Below, one piece after another: positions 44,874 through 54,536 of a stretch of DNA of 64,000 nt. The notes beneath the pieces were generated by a model. It was not told the DNA's origin. It searched no databases and was given only the letters and a program-made list of their open reading frames with translations. A program made the translations under genes and the position numbers. Every line of letters starts with the position of its first letter. Position 1 is the first letter of the stretch. Source of the DNA: Carboxylicivirga sp. (GTDB lineage: Bacteria > Bacteroidota > Bacteroidia > Bacteroidales > Marinilabiliaceae); the NCBI GenBank assembly GCA_025210475.1, contig JAOARW010000121.1:62001-126000 (forward strand), in the 5' to 3' direction.

Positions 44874-46028
44874 TTAAATTCCTGAATTTCTTCTTCTGAT
44901 TTTAATTCGCATGGCTCCTTTAATTGGTTTTTCAGCAACCAAAATTAAATAACCACCACCACCTGCACCTGCTAATTTCCAGGCTATTGCTTCATTTTTA
45001 TAACGATCAATCGTTTGATTAATTTCATCATTAACCATGGCAGGGAACATGGTTGTTTGTGCGTTAAAAGAATCTTTAAATGCTTGAGCAAAAGAAACTA
45101 AGTCGCTTTTCTGAATCGCATCCCATGCTTTTTCAGAAGCACCTGCTAAAGCCTTTACATTGGCTTCATTAATGTAGGTTTCTTTCAATAAGTCTAAACC
45201 TTTTTCGCGAGGCCATAACATCACCATGTATAAATGTTCTTCCAGCCATGTCAGAACCTTTTCATCATGGATAGATTCAAATTTTGTTGGCCAATAGGCG
45301 TTATCGTAATAATGTCTAACCAAGCCAGGCATACATATTCCAATGGCATCTTGTGCTCCGGAAATCAACTCCGATCCCGGTGAATTTTCATATTTAAAGA
45401 GTATCTCTGCTAATTTCTCCGGGCGATCAATGGGTAAGAAGTATGGCCATATTTTCTTAGCGGCATTTCTTGTTGATGTAGATAAACCACACCTTTCGTT
45501 ATACTCAATTAATGGTTCCAGAGATAATGTTATAGCCCATCCGGGGTGGTGTTTAGATACATATGGCTGATCAATCCAGGTGCCTGCCAGATCAATTCGG
45601 TAGGGTAATAAACAATTGTCTGAAGTGCGTATGTCAGTGGTTGAGCGCTTAGGCAAGCCAGCTTCCGGTACTCTTTCAAGTACTTTTAGTTCAATACCTA
45701 ATTCGTTGCATAACGATTCCTTGGCTGGCGAGAATCCATCTTCATTAACCACAAAATAATCAGGTTGTAATTCTCTTATTTCATTTTCAAAATCCATAAT
45801 ACCAGAACCGGAATTAACAAAGGCATCTCTTACATGTTTGATGGCTTTGATCATGTATAGTCGCTCAGCTTCGCAGTTGATGGTTTCACGTCCTTTAAGG
45901 TCGCTGATTGTTTTGTCAGAACCAATGCCAACGTATAAATCGCCATACAATGCTGCTTCTTTAAAAAAAGCGACATGACCACTGTGCAGCATATCGTAAC
46001 AACCGGATACAAAAACTTTTTTATTCAT
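44874..46028 (-). CDS. Nucleotidyltransferase-GHMP kinase fusion
   Basis: A 384-residue two-domain protein. Residues 1 to about 135 form a cytidylyltransferase-like domain with HxGH (LHSGH at 14-18) and KRSTTDIR near 127-134, as in RfaE/TagD-type enzymes. Residues from about 139 form a GHMP kinase: LLPYRIDLAGTWIDQP, the ATP motif GLSTSTRNAA, and the C-terminal glycine motif KLAGAGGGGYLI near 350-361. Together they could phosphorylate a sugar or heptose at C1 and activate it as a nucleotide sugar. The domain order is the same as in Bacteroides Fkp, but the nucleotidyltransferase is a different fold. The substrate is unknown. It is the first gene of a two-gene operon. Confidence 0.85.
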   Translation of the reverse strand: MNKKVFVSGCYDMLHSGHVAFFKEAALYGDLYVGIGSDKTISDLKGRETINCEAERLYMIKAIKHVRDAFVNSGSGIMDFENEIRELQPDYFVVNEDGFSPAKESLCNELGIELKVLERVPEAGLPKRSTTDIRTSDNCLLPYRIDLAGTWIDQPYVSKHHPGWAITLSLEPLIEYNERCGLSTSTRNAAKKIWPYFLPIDRPEKLAEILFKYENSPGSELISGAQDAIGICMPGLVRHYYDNAYWPTKFESIHDEKVLTWLEEHLYMVMLWPREKGLDLLKETYINEANVKALAGASEKAWDAIQKSDLVSFAQAFKDSFNAQTTMFPAMVNDEINQTIDRYKNEAIAWKLAGAGGGGYLILVAEKPIKGAMRIKIRRRNSGI

Positions 46029-46053
46029 TCTGGATTTATTATTGATTGCAGTT

Positions 46054-46061
46054 CAAATATA
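46054..46061 (-). promoter_or_regulatory. -7 element of the fusion kinase operon
   Basis: TATATTTG on the minus strand is an exact TAnnTTTG match about 26 bases upstream of the ATG at 46028. Confidence 0.45.
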
Positions 46062-46106
46062 ATTGAATGCGAACTAATACTTATGATGAGTTGATAATAA
46101 AAATAC

Positions 46107-46134
46107 AAAAAAAAGGCACCCTTTGGATGCCTTT
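46107..46134 (-). terminator. Terminator of the pflB-pflA-focA operon
   Basis: On the minus strand AAAGGCA pairs with TGCCTTT around a CCAAAGGG-containing loop, followed by eight T. It lies 20 bases beyond the focA stop. Confidence 0.75.
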
Positions 46135-46153
46135 GAAATAAGTTTAGTAAGAA

Positions 46154-46939
46154 TCAATTCTTTTTATCGTATATAAACCAATAACTTGTTCCAACAAACA
46201 AAGCACCTCCAATGATGTTACCAATCGTTACCGGAATAAGATTGTTAAAAATAAATTCAGTCCAGGTTATATCGGCACCATAAAAAATGGCAGTTGGAAT
46301 AAAAAACATATTGGCAACACTGTGTTCAAAACCCATGGCGACAAATGCCATAATAGGAAACCAAATACCCAGTATTTTCCCCGAAATATCTTTAGCTGCA
46401 TACGCCAGCCACATGGCCAGAGCCACCATCCAGTTACAGGCGATACCTTTTATCATAGCCTTTAAAAATGGTGCTGAGGTTTTGTATTCGCCAATATGAA
46501 TAGCGCTTGAATACCAGGGATCTTTTGCAAACATATCAGTATAGTAAGCAAATAAGAATGCAACAATTATTGAGCCAATAAAATTACCGAAGTAAACGAT
46601 GCCCCAGTTCTTTAATATTGATTTAAAACTACGATTACCAGATAATAAGCCTGGTATAAAATAAGCTGTGTTACCAGTGAATAATTCGGCACCTGCAATG
46701 GCGCATAAAATAAGTCCTAATGGGAAGACAGCTCCAAAAAGTAACTTTTGTATTCCAGGATTATTTGCGCTTAATTCAGGTAATCCGCCCCCTACAGCAA
46801 TTGCTAAAAGGCCGCCCATGGCGATGTATCCGCCGGCTAAAAGTGCCAAAACAAATGTTTTTGCAACTGGTGTTTGGGCTTTACTTTCAGCCACACCATT
46901 TACCTGTTCAACAATTTCTTTTGCTGAATAATAATTCAT
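46154..46939 (-). CDS. focA: FocA-type formate channel
   Basis: A 261-residue member of the formate/nitrite transporter family, a pentameric inner-membrane channel that exports formate made by pyruvate formate-lyase. Signatures are ALLAGGYIAMGGLLAIAVG, FTGNTAYFIPGLLSG, and the Asn-containing GIACNWMVALAMWLAYAAKD with the pore-lining region. Six membrane helices fit the family. It is the third gene of the pfl operon, 38 bases after pflA. A nitrite or hydrosulfide channel is possible by fold, but the neighbours favour formate. Confidence 0.93.
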   Translation of the reverse strand: MNYYSAKEIVEQVNGVAESKAQTPVAKTFVLALLAGGYIAMGGLLAIAVGGGLPELSANNPGIQKLLFGAVFPLGLILCAIAGAELFTGNTAYFIPGLLSGNRSFKSILKNWGIVYFGNFIGSIIVAFLFAYYTDMFAKDPWYSSAIHIGEYKTSAPFLKAMIKGIACNWMVALAMWLAYAAKDISGKILGIWFPIMAFVAMGFEHSVANMFFIPTAIFYGADITWTEFIFNNLIPVTIGNIIGGALFVGTSYWFIYDKKN

Positions 46940-46977
46940 TAAAATAACTTTTAAAGGATGATAATTTACGATTTGGG

Positions 46978-47703
46978 CTAGTTGATTACTACCTCTTTAA
47001 AGTAATTAGTGAGGATTGATTTTGCCGTATCGAGTTGTTCCGGAGTATTGGCCTTCACATCTTTAAGTTGATATTCCCAACCCAGATGTTCGTATTTGTG
47101 AGCACCAAGTTCATGATACGGCTGTATTTCCAGTTTTTCAATGTTCTCAAAGTTCTGAAAGTGCGCTCCGAGTTGATGCAAATGATCAGGGTTATCGGAA
47201 TAGCCTGGAACCAAAACATAGCGCAACCATACAGGTTTGTTAATTTCTTTCAGGTAATTGATAAATGCTAAAGTTTTCTCATTCTTTTTACCAGTTAAAC
47301 GCTCATGCTGTTCACTATAAATGTGCTTAATATCCAGTAAAACTATGTCGGTGAACTGCATGACTGCTTTTACATCTTCATTAAGGATACTGCCATTGGT
47401 ATCGATACAAATGTGAAAACCTTCTTCTTTTAATGCTTTAACAACAGGTAGAAGCTGTTTGGCCTGAACCAGTGGTTCACCACCCGAAAAGGTTAATCCT
47501 CCTTTTTTACCAAAAAAGGGTTTTTGATTTTTTGCCATGGCAACAATCTCTTCAGCAGAAGTTTCTGATCCACCTTTTAATTCAATTGTATCAGCATTGG
47601 CACAATACAAGCACTTAAAATTACAGCCTTGTAAAAAGGCAACTAATCGAATACCAGGGCCATCGTATGTACCCAATGATTCAAAGGAATGAACTCGTAA
47701 CAT
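46978..47703 (-). CDS. pflA: Pyruvate formate-lyase activating enzyme
   Basis: A 241-residue radical SAM activase that installs the glycyl radical on PflB. The [4Fe-4S] motif C-x3-C-x2-C is at Cys27, Cys31 and Cys34 (GCNFKCLYCANAD). The SAM-binding GGE is in LTFSGGEPLVQ, and DIKH and YVLVPGYSD match PflA. It lies 86 bases downstream of pflB with a heptad-repeat hairpin in the gap, and 38 bases before focA. Confidence 0.95.
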   Translation of the reverse strand: MLRVHSFESLGTYDGPGIRLVAFLQGCNFKCLYCANADTIELKGGSETSAEEIVAMAKNQKPFFGKKGGLTFSGGEPLVQAKQLLPVVKALKEEGFHICIDTNGSILNEDVKAVMQFTDIVLLDIKHIYSEQHERLTGKKNEKTLAFINYLKEINKPVWLRYVLVPGYSDNPDHLHQLGAHFQNFENIEKLEIQPYHELGAHKYEHLGWEYQLKDVKANTPEQLDTAKSILTNYFKEVVIN

Positions 47704-47723
47704 ATTATTTTAAGTTATGAGCC

Positions 47724-47776
47724 AGAAGGCAGAAGGCAGAAGGAGTATATCTCACTTCTGCCTAATTACTTCTGCC
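47724..47776. repeat. Heptad-phased inverted repeat between pflB and pflA
   Basis: Three adjacent 7-base units (AGAAGGC twice, then AGAAGGA) face two CTTCTGCC copies spaced 14 bases apart, so both arms keep a 7-base phase. The arms can fold into a stem in the pflB-pflA transcript and could lower pflA relative to pflB. The design resembles the element at 43524-43558. Confidence 0.6.
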
Positions 47777-47789
47777 TGTTATTGTTTTA

Positions 47790-50021
47790 TTACATGTTGC
47801 TGTGGAAGCTACGTGAGATTACCTCAAGCTGTTGTTCGCGTGTTAAACGAACAAAGTTTACAGCATAACCCGATACACGAATAGTTAACTGTGGGTACTC
47901 ATTTGGATTTTCCATAGCATCCTCTAAAAGTTCACGGTTAAGAACGTTTACGTTCAGGTGGTGAGCCTCTTTTGAGAAATAGGCATCCATCATGGTTACC
48001 AGGTTGTCAACGCGTGTTTCTGTATCGGCACCTAATGACTTAGGGATGATGCTGAATGTATTAGAGATACCATCCAAAGCATTTTTATAGTCAAGTTTTG
48101 CAACTGAGTTCAATGAAGCAATTGCACCATTTTTATCACGCCCGTGCATTGGGTTAGCACCAGGAGCAAAAGGCACACCCTGCTCACGTCCGTCAGGAGT
48201 TGCACCAGTCTTCAATCCATAAACTACATTGGATGTAATGGTTAGGATCGACATGGTTGGCTCGGCATTTTTGTAGGTATTTAAGCCGCATAATAACTGG
48301 TTGAAGTGATTTGAAATTTCAACAGCCAGGTTATCTACGCGATCATCATCGTTACCGTAACATGGGAACTCTCCATCGATTAAGAATTGAGAAGACAAGC
48401 CATCGTCGTTACGTACCACTGTTACATTGGCGTGCTTAATAGCAGATAATGAATCGGCTACAATTGACAAGCCTGCCATACCATACGCTAAGTTTACTCT
48501 TGGATTAGTATCCACAAAGGCCATCTGAGCTTTTTCGTAGTAGTATTTGTCGTGCATGAAGTGGATGATGTTCATCGACTCGTTGTAAACGCGAGCTACT
48601 TCTTTCATCGCCAGCTTGTAATTAGCCATTACCTCGTCGAAATCTAGCTTATCGCTTTTTAATGCAGGAATACCCTCTACAATAACTTTACCCGACATTT
48701 CGCAACGACCACCATTGATTGCCAATAGTAAGGTTTTTGCTAAGTTGGTACGCGCGCCGAAGAACTGGATGTGCTTACCAATTTCCTGGAACGATACACA
48801 ACAGGCAATACCATAGTCATCCGAGTTACGTGTTTCCGTCATCAAGTCATCGTTTTCGTACTGAATAGATGATGTATCGATAGAAACCTGTGCACAGAAT
48901 GCTTTAAAGTTTTCTGGTAAATCCTGTGACCAAAGAACTGTCATGTTTGGCTCTGGTGAAGGACCTAAGTTGTATAATGTCTGTAAGAAACGGTAAGAAG
49001 TTTTAGTAATTTTATGACGTCCATCCATCAATTTACCACCAATCGCTTCTGTTACCCATGTTGGGTCACCGGCAAAAATTTCATTGTATGCATTCATGCG
49101 AAGGTGACGAACCACACGTAGTTTCATTACGAATTGATCGATAAATTCCTGAGCTGTTTCTTCAGTGATGTTACCGTTTTTCAAATCGTACTCCATGTAA
49201 ATGTCGATGAATGACGATACGTTACCCAATGACATGGCAGCACCATCTTGCTCTTTAACTGCAGCCAAATATGCAAAATAAACCCACTGAACAGCTTCTT
49301 GTGCAGATTCTGCCGGACGAGACAGATCTAAACCATATTTAGCACCTAACTCTTTAATTTGAAGCAACGCTTTAATCTGTTCCGCAACTTCTTCACGTAA
49401 GCGAATTTTTTCGTCAGACATAGGTCCAACCAAACCTATCATATCGGATTTTTTGGCAGCTACTAAGCGATCAATACCATACAATGCCAAACGACGATAG
49501 TCACCAATGATACGGCCACGTGCATAGTTGTCAGGTAAACCAGTTAAAAATCCTAATGAGCGGTATTTACGAATCTCATCGGTATAAACATCAAATACAC
49601 CATCATTGTGTGTTTTGGCGTAATTGCGGAAGATATCTTTAACGCGGTCAGATACTTCTAAACCTTGCTCGCTACAAGCTTTTTCAACTACAGCGATACC
49701 ACCGTAAGGCTTCATGGCGCGCTTTAATAGTTCATCAGTTTGTAAACCAAGGATTAACTCAAGATCCTTTTGGATGTATCCGGCTTCGTGTGATGCAATT
49801 GTAGAAATGGTTTCGGTATCAATTGATCGAACACCGTTATTAGCTCTTTCTTCTTTGATAGCTTCCAAACAAATATCCCAAAGCTTTTTGGTGCGTTCGG
49901 TAGCGCCGCATAAGAATGAACTATCTCCATCAAATGGAGTAATGTTTTTTTGAACAAAATCTCTAACGTTTACTTGCTCGTTCCAAGCACCATTTACGAA
50001 CGTCTCATTAATTTTACTCAT
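47790..50021 (-). CDS. pflB: Pyruvate formate-lyase
   Basis: A 743-residue glycyl radical enzyme that splits pyruvate with CoA to acetyl-CoA and formate in anaerobic growth. Visible signatures are the adjacent catalytic cysteines in [10 protein letters not shown] near residue 407, and the glycyl radical loop [15 protein letters not shown] near residue 717, followed by the family's C-terminal EVISRSFH. The start [16 protein letters not shown] and full length match PFL rather than other glycyl radical enzymes. It heads the pflB-pflA-focA operon, behind its own promoter and a long upstream region. Confidence 0.97.
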   Translation of the reverse strand: MSKINETFVNGAWNEQVNVRDFVQKNITPFDGDSSFLCGATERTKKLWDICLEAIKEERANNGVRSIDTETISTIASHEAGYIQKDLELILGLQTDELLKRAMKPYGGIAVVEKACSEQGLEVSDRVKDIFRNYAKTHNDGVFDVYTDEIRKYRSLGFLTGLPDNYARGRIIGDYRRLALYGIDRLVAAKKSDMIGLVGPMSDEKIRLREEVAEQIKALLQIKELGAKYGLDLSRPAESAQEAVQWVYFAYLAAVKEQDGAAMSLGNVSSFIDIYMEYDLKNGNITEETAQEFIDQFVMKLRVVRHLRMNAYNEIFAGDPTWVTEAIGGKLMDGRHKITKTSYRFLQTLYNLGPSPEPNMTVLWSQDLPENFKAFCAQVSIDTSSIQYENDDLMTETRNSDDYGIACCVSFQEIGKHIQFFGARTNLAKTLLLAINGGRCEMSGKVIVEGIPALKSDKLDFDEVMANYKLAMKEVARVYNESMNIIHFMHDKYYYEKAQMAFVDTNPRVNLAYGMAGLSIVADSLSAIKHANVTVVRNDDGLSSQFLIDGEFPCYGNDDDRVDNLAVEISNHFNQLLCGLNTYKNAEPTMSILTITSNVVYGLKTGATPDGREQGVPFAPGANPMHGRDKNGAIASLNSVAKLDYKNALDGISNTFSIIPKSLGADTETRVDNLVTMMDAYFSKEAHHLNVNVLNRELLEDAMENPNEYPQLTIRVSGYAVNFVRLTREQQLEVISRSFHSNM

Positions 50022-50040
50022 AATTTAACTGTTATCCTGT

Positions 50041-50056
50041 ACAATTTATAATTTGT
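50041..50056. promoter_or_regulatory. Imperfect palindrome upstream of pflB
   Basis: ACAATTTATAATTTGT is symmetrical at 14 of 16 positions and lies between the predicted pflB start site and the ATG. It could be an operator, but it is AT-rich and matches no regulator consensus I can name with confidence. Confidence 0.2.
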
Positions 50057-50081
50057 GCGTTATTTTCTGTATTTGCGACGG

Positions 50082-50112
50082 CAAAGTAAGCTTCTTTTAT
50101 TTTACTGTGCAA
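50082..50112 (-). promoter_or_regulatory. pflB promoter
   Basis: On the minus strand TTG (50112-50110) and TTACTTTG (50089-50082), one mismatch from TAnnTTTG, are 20 bases apart. The start near 50076 gives a leader of about 55 bases. The same TTACTTTG octamer lies upstream of the phoH-type gene. Confidence 0.4.
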
Positions 50113-50474
50113 TCCTCATTATTAGGGATAAAGGGGAGTGCTGGGTCTGTTTTTGCTACTTGAGCGCATGCATTTATTTTAGAATATTGACGTTTAAGAT
50201 TCGAATGTAAATTGTAATGTGCAGATTACAAAAGAGATTTGAGAGTGTAATTTCTGAGGTGCAAATGATGGTGTCTTTCGAAATCTGTTGTTTCGGATTA
50301 ATATTTGAAAATAAGAATCAGGTGCAGATTTAATTATTTTTAACATCTCAATCGCTGGTAAGCAAAGTCAGGACGCCTTACTCCTTATATTAATCGTGCG
50401 AATTTGACTTTATATAACGATTGTTCGATGTGATTCTTTACTTTTAGAGAAAATTTAAACCTAAAAGATGTAGT
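50113..50474. other. Intergenic region, no gene recognised
   Basis: About 360 bases between the divergent pflB and oligopeptidase genes. I see no ORF, tRNA or strong hairpin. TACTTTTA near 50439, one mismatch from TAnnTTTG, could be the -7 element for the peptidase gene. Confidence 0.3.
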
Positions 50475-52634
50475 ATGAAAAAAATGTTTGGCCTAATGGC
50501 TATAACGCTGCTTATAGCTTGTACCCCACAAAAAAAGAAAGTTTCGATGATACCAGAGAATTTACCGAATGCGCCGGTTGCTGAGAAGAAGGATTCTGTT
50601 TTAACAATGCATGACCATACGCGTGTTGATCCTTATTTTTGGATGCGATTGACAGATGAACAGAAGAATGCAGAAAACCCGGATGAGCAAACGCAAAAAG
50701 TGCTAGATTATTTAAATGCCGAGAATACATATACCAAAACTGTAATGAGTAAAACGGAGGCATTGCAGGAAAAACTTTTTAATGAGATTGTTGGTCGCAT
50801 AAAGAAAGATGATGAGTCAGTGCCTTATTTCTCAAATGGTTATTGGTATTATTCTAAGTTTGAAAAAGGTAAAGAATACCGCATCCATTGCCGCAGGAAA
50901 GGAACAATGGAGGCTCCTGAAGAAGTATTCTTCGATGAGAATGAGCGTGCCGAAGGTCAGGCCTATTACGGATTAGGAAGTTTAACCATCAGTATCGATA
51001 ATAAATTATTGGCCTTTGCCGAAGATTTTGTTAGCCGACGAATCTATACCATTCGGTTTAAGAATCTTGAGACAGGCGAGATATTACCCGATGTGTTAAC
51101 TAATGCTGAAGCCGGGGGTGCCTGGGCAAATGATAACCTAACTTATTTCTATACGACCAAAAATGAAGTGTCTTTATTAAGTGAAAAGATTTGGCGTCAT
51201 AAATTGGGTAATGACAAGGATGTGATGGTTTACCACGAAAAAGATCCTTCGTTTTACATTGGCGTTTATAAAACCAAATCGGATAAATACCTTGTAATTG
51301 ATGAAAGTTCTACTTTGGTTTGTGATTATCACATTTTGGATGCGGATAATCCAACAGGGGAGTTTAAGCAATTTACACCGCGTACGGAAGAACACGAATA
51401 TTTCATTCAGCACTTTGAAGATAAATGGTTTGTTACGACCAATAATGAAGCCACTAACTTTCGTTTAATGGAAACACCTGTTGGTGCTACCGAAATGAGC
51501 AATTGGAAGGAAGTAATTCCGCATCGTGAAAATGTTTTGCTTGACGAGATTGAAGTATTTAAAGATTACCTGGTGGTGAGTGAACGTAAAGACGCACTTA
51601 ATCATTTACGCATCATCAACCAAAAAACGAAAGAAGAGCATTACCTGGATTTTGGTGAGGATGTTTATGTAGCTTATATTTCGATTAATCCTGAATTTAA
51701 CACCAACAAATTAAGATTTGGTTATAGCTCTATGACCACACCAACATCAACAATTGATTATGATATGTCGGCTAAAACAAAAGATGTTAAAAAAGTACAG
51801 GAAGTGGTTGGCGGACATGATCCGGAAAAGTATGTGACTGAGCGCTTATGGGCAAAGGCGCGAGATGGTGTTAAAGTACCAATGTCGGTTGTGTATAAAA
51901 AAGGGGTTAAGAAAAATGGCGAGGCACCATTGCTATTGTACGCCTATGGATCATATGGGTCCACGATGGATCCCTGGTTTAGTTCAACCAGATTAAGTTT
52001 ATTAGATCGCGGTTTCATATTTGTTGTAGCACACATCAGAGGAAGTCAGGCAATGGGGCGCCAGTGGTACGATGATGGTAAGATGCTGAATAAAATAAAC
52101 ACCTTCAACGATTATATTGATTGTAGTCAGTATCTGATTGATCAAAAATATACCTCGTCTGAGCATTTATATGCCATGGGAGGAAGTGCAGGTGGTTTAT
52201 TAATGGGAGCTGTGGCTAACATGGCACCTGAGTTATATAATGGAATGGTAGCAGCAGTGCCTTTTGTTGATGTGGTATCAACCATGTTGGATGAAACAAT
52301 TCCGTTAACAACGAATGAGTTTGATGAGTGGGGGAATCCGAAAAACAAGGAATATTACGATTACATGCTAAGCTATTCGCCATATGATAATGTGAAAGCG
52401 ATGGACTATCCTAATCTTTTAATAACAACAGGTTTATTTGATTCGCAGGTGCAATATTGGGAACCGGCTAAGTGGTTGGCAAAACTCCGTGATACAAAAA
52501 CGGGCGATAATCTTCTGATAATGCATACTAATATGGAAGCGGGTCATGGAGGTGCATCGGGACGATTTAAGCGTTACCGTGAAACAGCCATGGAATATGC
52601 TTTTATGATGATGCTGGAGGGAATAAACGAGTAG
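50475..52634 (+). CDS. S9A oligopeptidase B-like lipoprotein
   Basis: A 719-residue serine peptidase of family S9A with an N-terminal beta-propeller and C-terminal alpha/beta hydrolase domain, like oligopeptidase B, which cleaves short peptides after basic residues. The Ser is in AMGGSAGGLLMG, the Asp in GLFDSQVQYWEP and the His in MEAGHGGASGR. The N-terminus MKKMFGLMAITLLIAC has a lipobox with Cys at 16, so the enzyme is exported and lipidated, unlike the cytosolic E. coli enzyme. A terminator follows 25 bases after the stop. It is monocistronic. Confidence 0.93.
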   Translation: MKKMFGLMAITLLIACTPQKKKVSMIPENLPNAPVAEKKDSVLTMHDHTRVDPYFWMRLTDEQKNAENPDEQTQKVLDYLNAENTYTKTVMSKTEALQEKLFNEIVGRIKKDDESVPYFSNGYWYYSKFEKGKEYRIHCRRKGTMEAPEEVFFDENERAEGQAYYGLGSLTISIDNKLLAFAEDFVSRRIYTIRFKNLETGEILPDVLTNAEAGGAWANDNLTYFYTTKNEVSLLSEKIWRHKLGNDKDVMVYHEKDPSFYIGVYKTKSDKYLVIDESSTLVCDYHILDADNPTGEFKQFTPRTEEHEYFIQHFEDKWFVTTNNEATNFRLMETPVGATEMSNWKEVIPHRENVLLDEIEVFKDYLVVSERKDALNHLRIINQKTKEEHYLDFGEDVYVAYISINPEFNTNKLRFGYSSMTTPTSTIDYDMSAKTKDVKKVQEVVGGHDPEKYVTERLWAKARDGVKVPMSVVYKKGVKKNGEAPLLLYAYGSYGSTMDPWFSSTRLSLLDRGFIFVVAHIRGSQAMGRQWYDDGKMLNKINTFNDYIDCSQYLIDQKYTSSEHLYAMGGSAGGLLMGAVANMAPELYNGMVAAVPFVDVVSTMLDETIPLTTNEFDEWGNPKNKEYYDYMLSYSPYDNVKAMDYPNLLITTGLFDSQVQYWEPAKWLAKLRDTKTGDNLLIMHTNMEAGHGGASGRFKRYRETAMEYAFMMMLEGINE

Positions 52635-52658
52635 CATATAATTAATAGGATATACAAT

Positions 52659-52692
52659 AACCCGCATGGATAATTATTCATGCGGGTTTTTT
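52659..52692 (+). terminator. Terminator of the oligopeptidase gene
   Basis: AACCCGCATG (52659-52668) pairs perfectly with CATGCGGGTT (52679-52688), followed by six T. Confidence 0.85.
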
Positions 52693-52798
52693 ATAGTTGT
52701 AATGATTAAGATTAGTGTCTTTCTATCAATGAAATGAAGTGGTGTGATTGATAGCGAAATGTATAATTTTAAGAAGGCTTGTTAAGGAGTGTTAATTT

Positions 52799-52815
52799 TT
52801 GGCACGCCCTTTGTT
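52799..52815 (+). promoter_or_regulatory. Sigma-54-like promoter of the His/Tyr-rich protein gene
   Basis: TTGGCACGCCCTTTGTT carries a perfect -24 half (TTGGCACG) and a -12 half TTGT with correct spacing (GG at 52801-52802, G at 52813); only the -12 C is replaced by T. The start would be near 52826, about 50 bases before ATG 52878. Confidence 0.5.
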
Positions 52816-52877
52816 TTAGCTTCAGTAACAAATGAATGTTCCGGCCAGAATAATTGTCTAACTTAAAATCGACTGTC

Positions 52878-53471
52878 ATGAAAGCTTTAACAATTATACC
52901 AACCTTATTAATTAGTTTACTTATTTCTGTTTCAACTGTTGCTCAGAGGCAATCACATCGTCATCACCAAAGAGCTGATGAGCGAGTACGTTGCGAAAAG
53001 AACAGAGTTTATGACCAAAATACATGCAATAAGAAGGATCATTACACACATCGTTACCATTCGAATCATTATAAAAAGCCTAAGTATAACCATAGTCATT
53101 ACAATAGCTGTGATCATCGTTCAAGATGCGATGTAAATAACCGTCGACATTATAAACAACATCATTACAAGCATCACTACCATTGTAACACACACGATGT
53201 TTGTTCGCGTCGCTATATCCGTCGATTACCTTCGAGGCACTATGTGAGTGTTCGCTATGGAAATGATGTGTTTTACTATTGCGAGGGTTTGTTTTATTCT
53301 TTCCAACCAGATTATGGCTATTGGCAAGTGAACCTGAAAATACCTGTTGTCAGATACCGACCACAGCATTGTCAAACACGAATCGTAAGAGGCAGACATT
53401 ATTATATCAGTAATGGCAGTTATTATTTGCCTGTTTCCAATGGCGAATATCTTGTTTGCAGAGTTTATTAA
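52878..53471 (+). CDS. Secreted His/Tyr/Arg-rich protein, DUF6515-like
   Basis: A 197-residue protein with a signal peptide (MKALTIIPTLLISLLISVST, then VAQ). Residues about 25-120 are exceptionally rich in His, Tyr, Asn, Arg and Lys with several Cys (for example HYKQHHYKHHYHCNTHD). The C-terminal part has short repeats of the DUF6515 kind: RLPSRHYVSVRYGNDVFYYC, EGLFYSF, then GRHYYISNGSYYLPV. His clusters suggest metal binding in the periplasm or at the surface. I chose ATG 52878; the longer frame begins at TTG 52854. A sigma-54-like promoter lies upstream. The function is unknown. Confidence 0.75.
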   Translation: MKALTIIPTLLISLLISVSTVAQRQSHRHHQRADERVRCEKNRVYDQNTCNKKDHYTHRYHSNHYKKPKYNHSHYNSCDHRSRCDVNNRRHYKQHHYKHHYHCNTHDVCSRRYIRRLPSRHYVSVRYGNDVFYYCEGLFYSFQPDYGYWQVNLKIPVVRYRPQHCQTRIVRGRHYYISNGSYYLPVSNGEYLVCRVY

Positions 53472-53494
53472 TAAGATGTAGTAGAAAAGCGCAC

Positions 53495-53521
53495 AAAAAA
53501 GGGGAGCCTGAAAAGCTCCCC
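53495..53521 (-). terminator. Terminator of the phoH-purC unit
   Basis: GGGGAGC (53501-53507) pairs perfectly with GCTCCCC (53515-53521), and on the minus strand a run of six T follows. It lies about 24 bases beyond the purC stop. Confidence 0.85.
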
Positions 53522-53544
53522 ATATTATTTATGTTTCAATTCTT

Positions 53545-54495
53545 TTATAACGAATTCAAATAGTCAGTCACATTCTTCTCAACACGACCAACCACTTCAG
53601 AAACATCTGCTTTTTCGAACTTATCGCCAGTGATGCTTTCATAAAGTTCAATGTAGCGCTCAGAAACTTGCCCAACAAACTCATCTTTCATTTCAGGTAA
53701 TGTATCACCTTCACGTCCCTGGAAATCATTTTCCATCAACCACTCACGAACAAACTCTTTCGACAATTGCTTTTGGTTTTCACCTTTGTCGAAACGCTCC
53801 TGGTATCCATCAGCATAGAAATAACGCGATGAATCTGGTGTGTGAATTTCATCGATCAGGTAAATTTTACCATCTTTTTTACCAAATTCGTATTTCGTGT
53901 CAACTAGAATCAGACCCATTTCTTTGGCAATTTCGCTTCCGCGCTTAAATAGCTCTAAAGAAATACGTTCCAGTTCTTTATACTCCTCTTCAGAAACCAA
54001 ACCTTGCTTGATAATTTCTTCACGAGTAATGTTTTCATCGTGTGCACCTTGTTCAGCTTTGGTTGTTGGTGTTAGAATTGGTTGTGGAAAAGCCTGGTGT
54101 TCTTTCATGCCGTCAGGAATTGGAACACCACAAATATCACGTCCGCCATCCTTGTATAAACGCCATGAGCTACCGGTTAAATACCCACGTACAATCATTT
54201 CAACAGGATAGGTTTCGCACATGTGACCAACAGTTACGGTTGGATCTGGGGTAGCAATCTTCCAGTTTGGAACAATGTCAGCTGTGGCATCCAGGAATTT
54301 AGCTGCAATTTGGTTCAATACCTGACCTTTAAAAGGAATGCCCTTTGGAAGCACCACATCAAAAGCTGAAATACGGTCAGAAACCACCATTACCAGGTAG
54401 TCGTCGTTAATGTTGTAAACGTCACGAACTTTTCCTTTGTAAACACTTTTTTGTCCCGGAAAATTGTAATCCGTTTTAACAATTGCTTTACTCAT
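53545..54495 (-). CDS. purC: SAICAR synthetase (PurC)
   Basis: Joins CAIR and aspartate with ATP in purine synthesis. The protein has the family signatures [55 protein letters not shown] and [20 protein letters not shown]. With ATG 54495 it is 316 residues; an upstream ATG at 54501 adds two residues. It is 41 bases downstream of the PhoH-type gene and likely cotranscribed. The long form (about 310 rather than 240 residues) is normal in Bacteroidota. Confidence 0.95.
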   Translation of the reverse strand: MSKAIVKTDYNFPGQKSVYKGKVRDVYNINDDYLVMVVSDRISAFDVVLPKGIPFKGQVLNQIAAKFLDATADIVPNWKIATPDPTVTVGHMCETYPVEMIVRGYLTGSSWRLYKDGGRDICGVPIPDGMKEHQAFPQPILTPTTKAEQGAHDENITREEIIKQGLVSEEEYKELERISLELFKRGSEIAKEMGLILVDTKYEFGKKDGKIYLIDEIHTPDSSRYFYADGYQERFDKGENQKQLSKEFVREWLMENDFQGREGDTLPEMKDEFVGQVSERYIELYESITGDKFEKADVSEVVGRVEKNVTDYLNSL

Positions 54496-54536
54496 AATCA
54501 TTAGTTTATATCAATATTTGTTTCCCTTAGTTTCTG

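Noticed and set aside
47724-47776. Short repeats considered as a CRISPR remnant
   Set aside because: Units are 7 bases, inverted and without spacers; no cas genes occur in the window.
50041-50056. Palindrome as an Fnr, Crp or Rex site for pflB
   Set aside because: It does not match TTGAT-N4-ATCAA, TGTGA-N6-TCACA or TTGTGAA-type consensus; kept only as a low-confidence palindrome.
53545-54300. Several plus-strand ORFs opposite purC
   Set aside because: They are shadows of the purC frame with no domain content.
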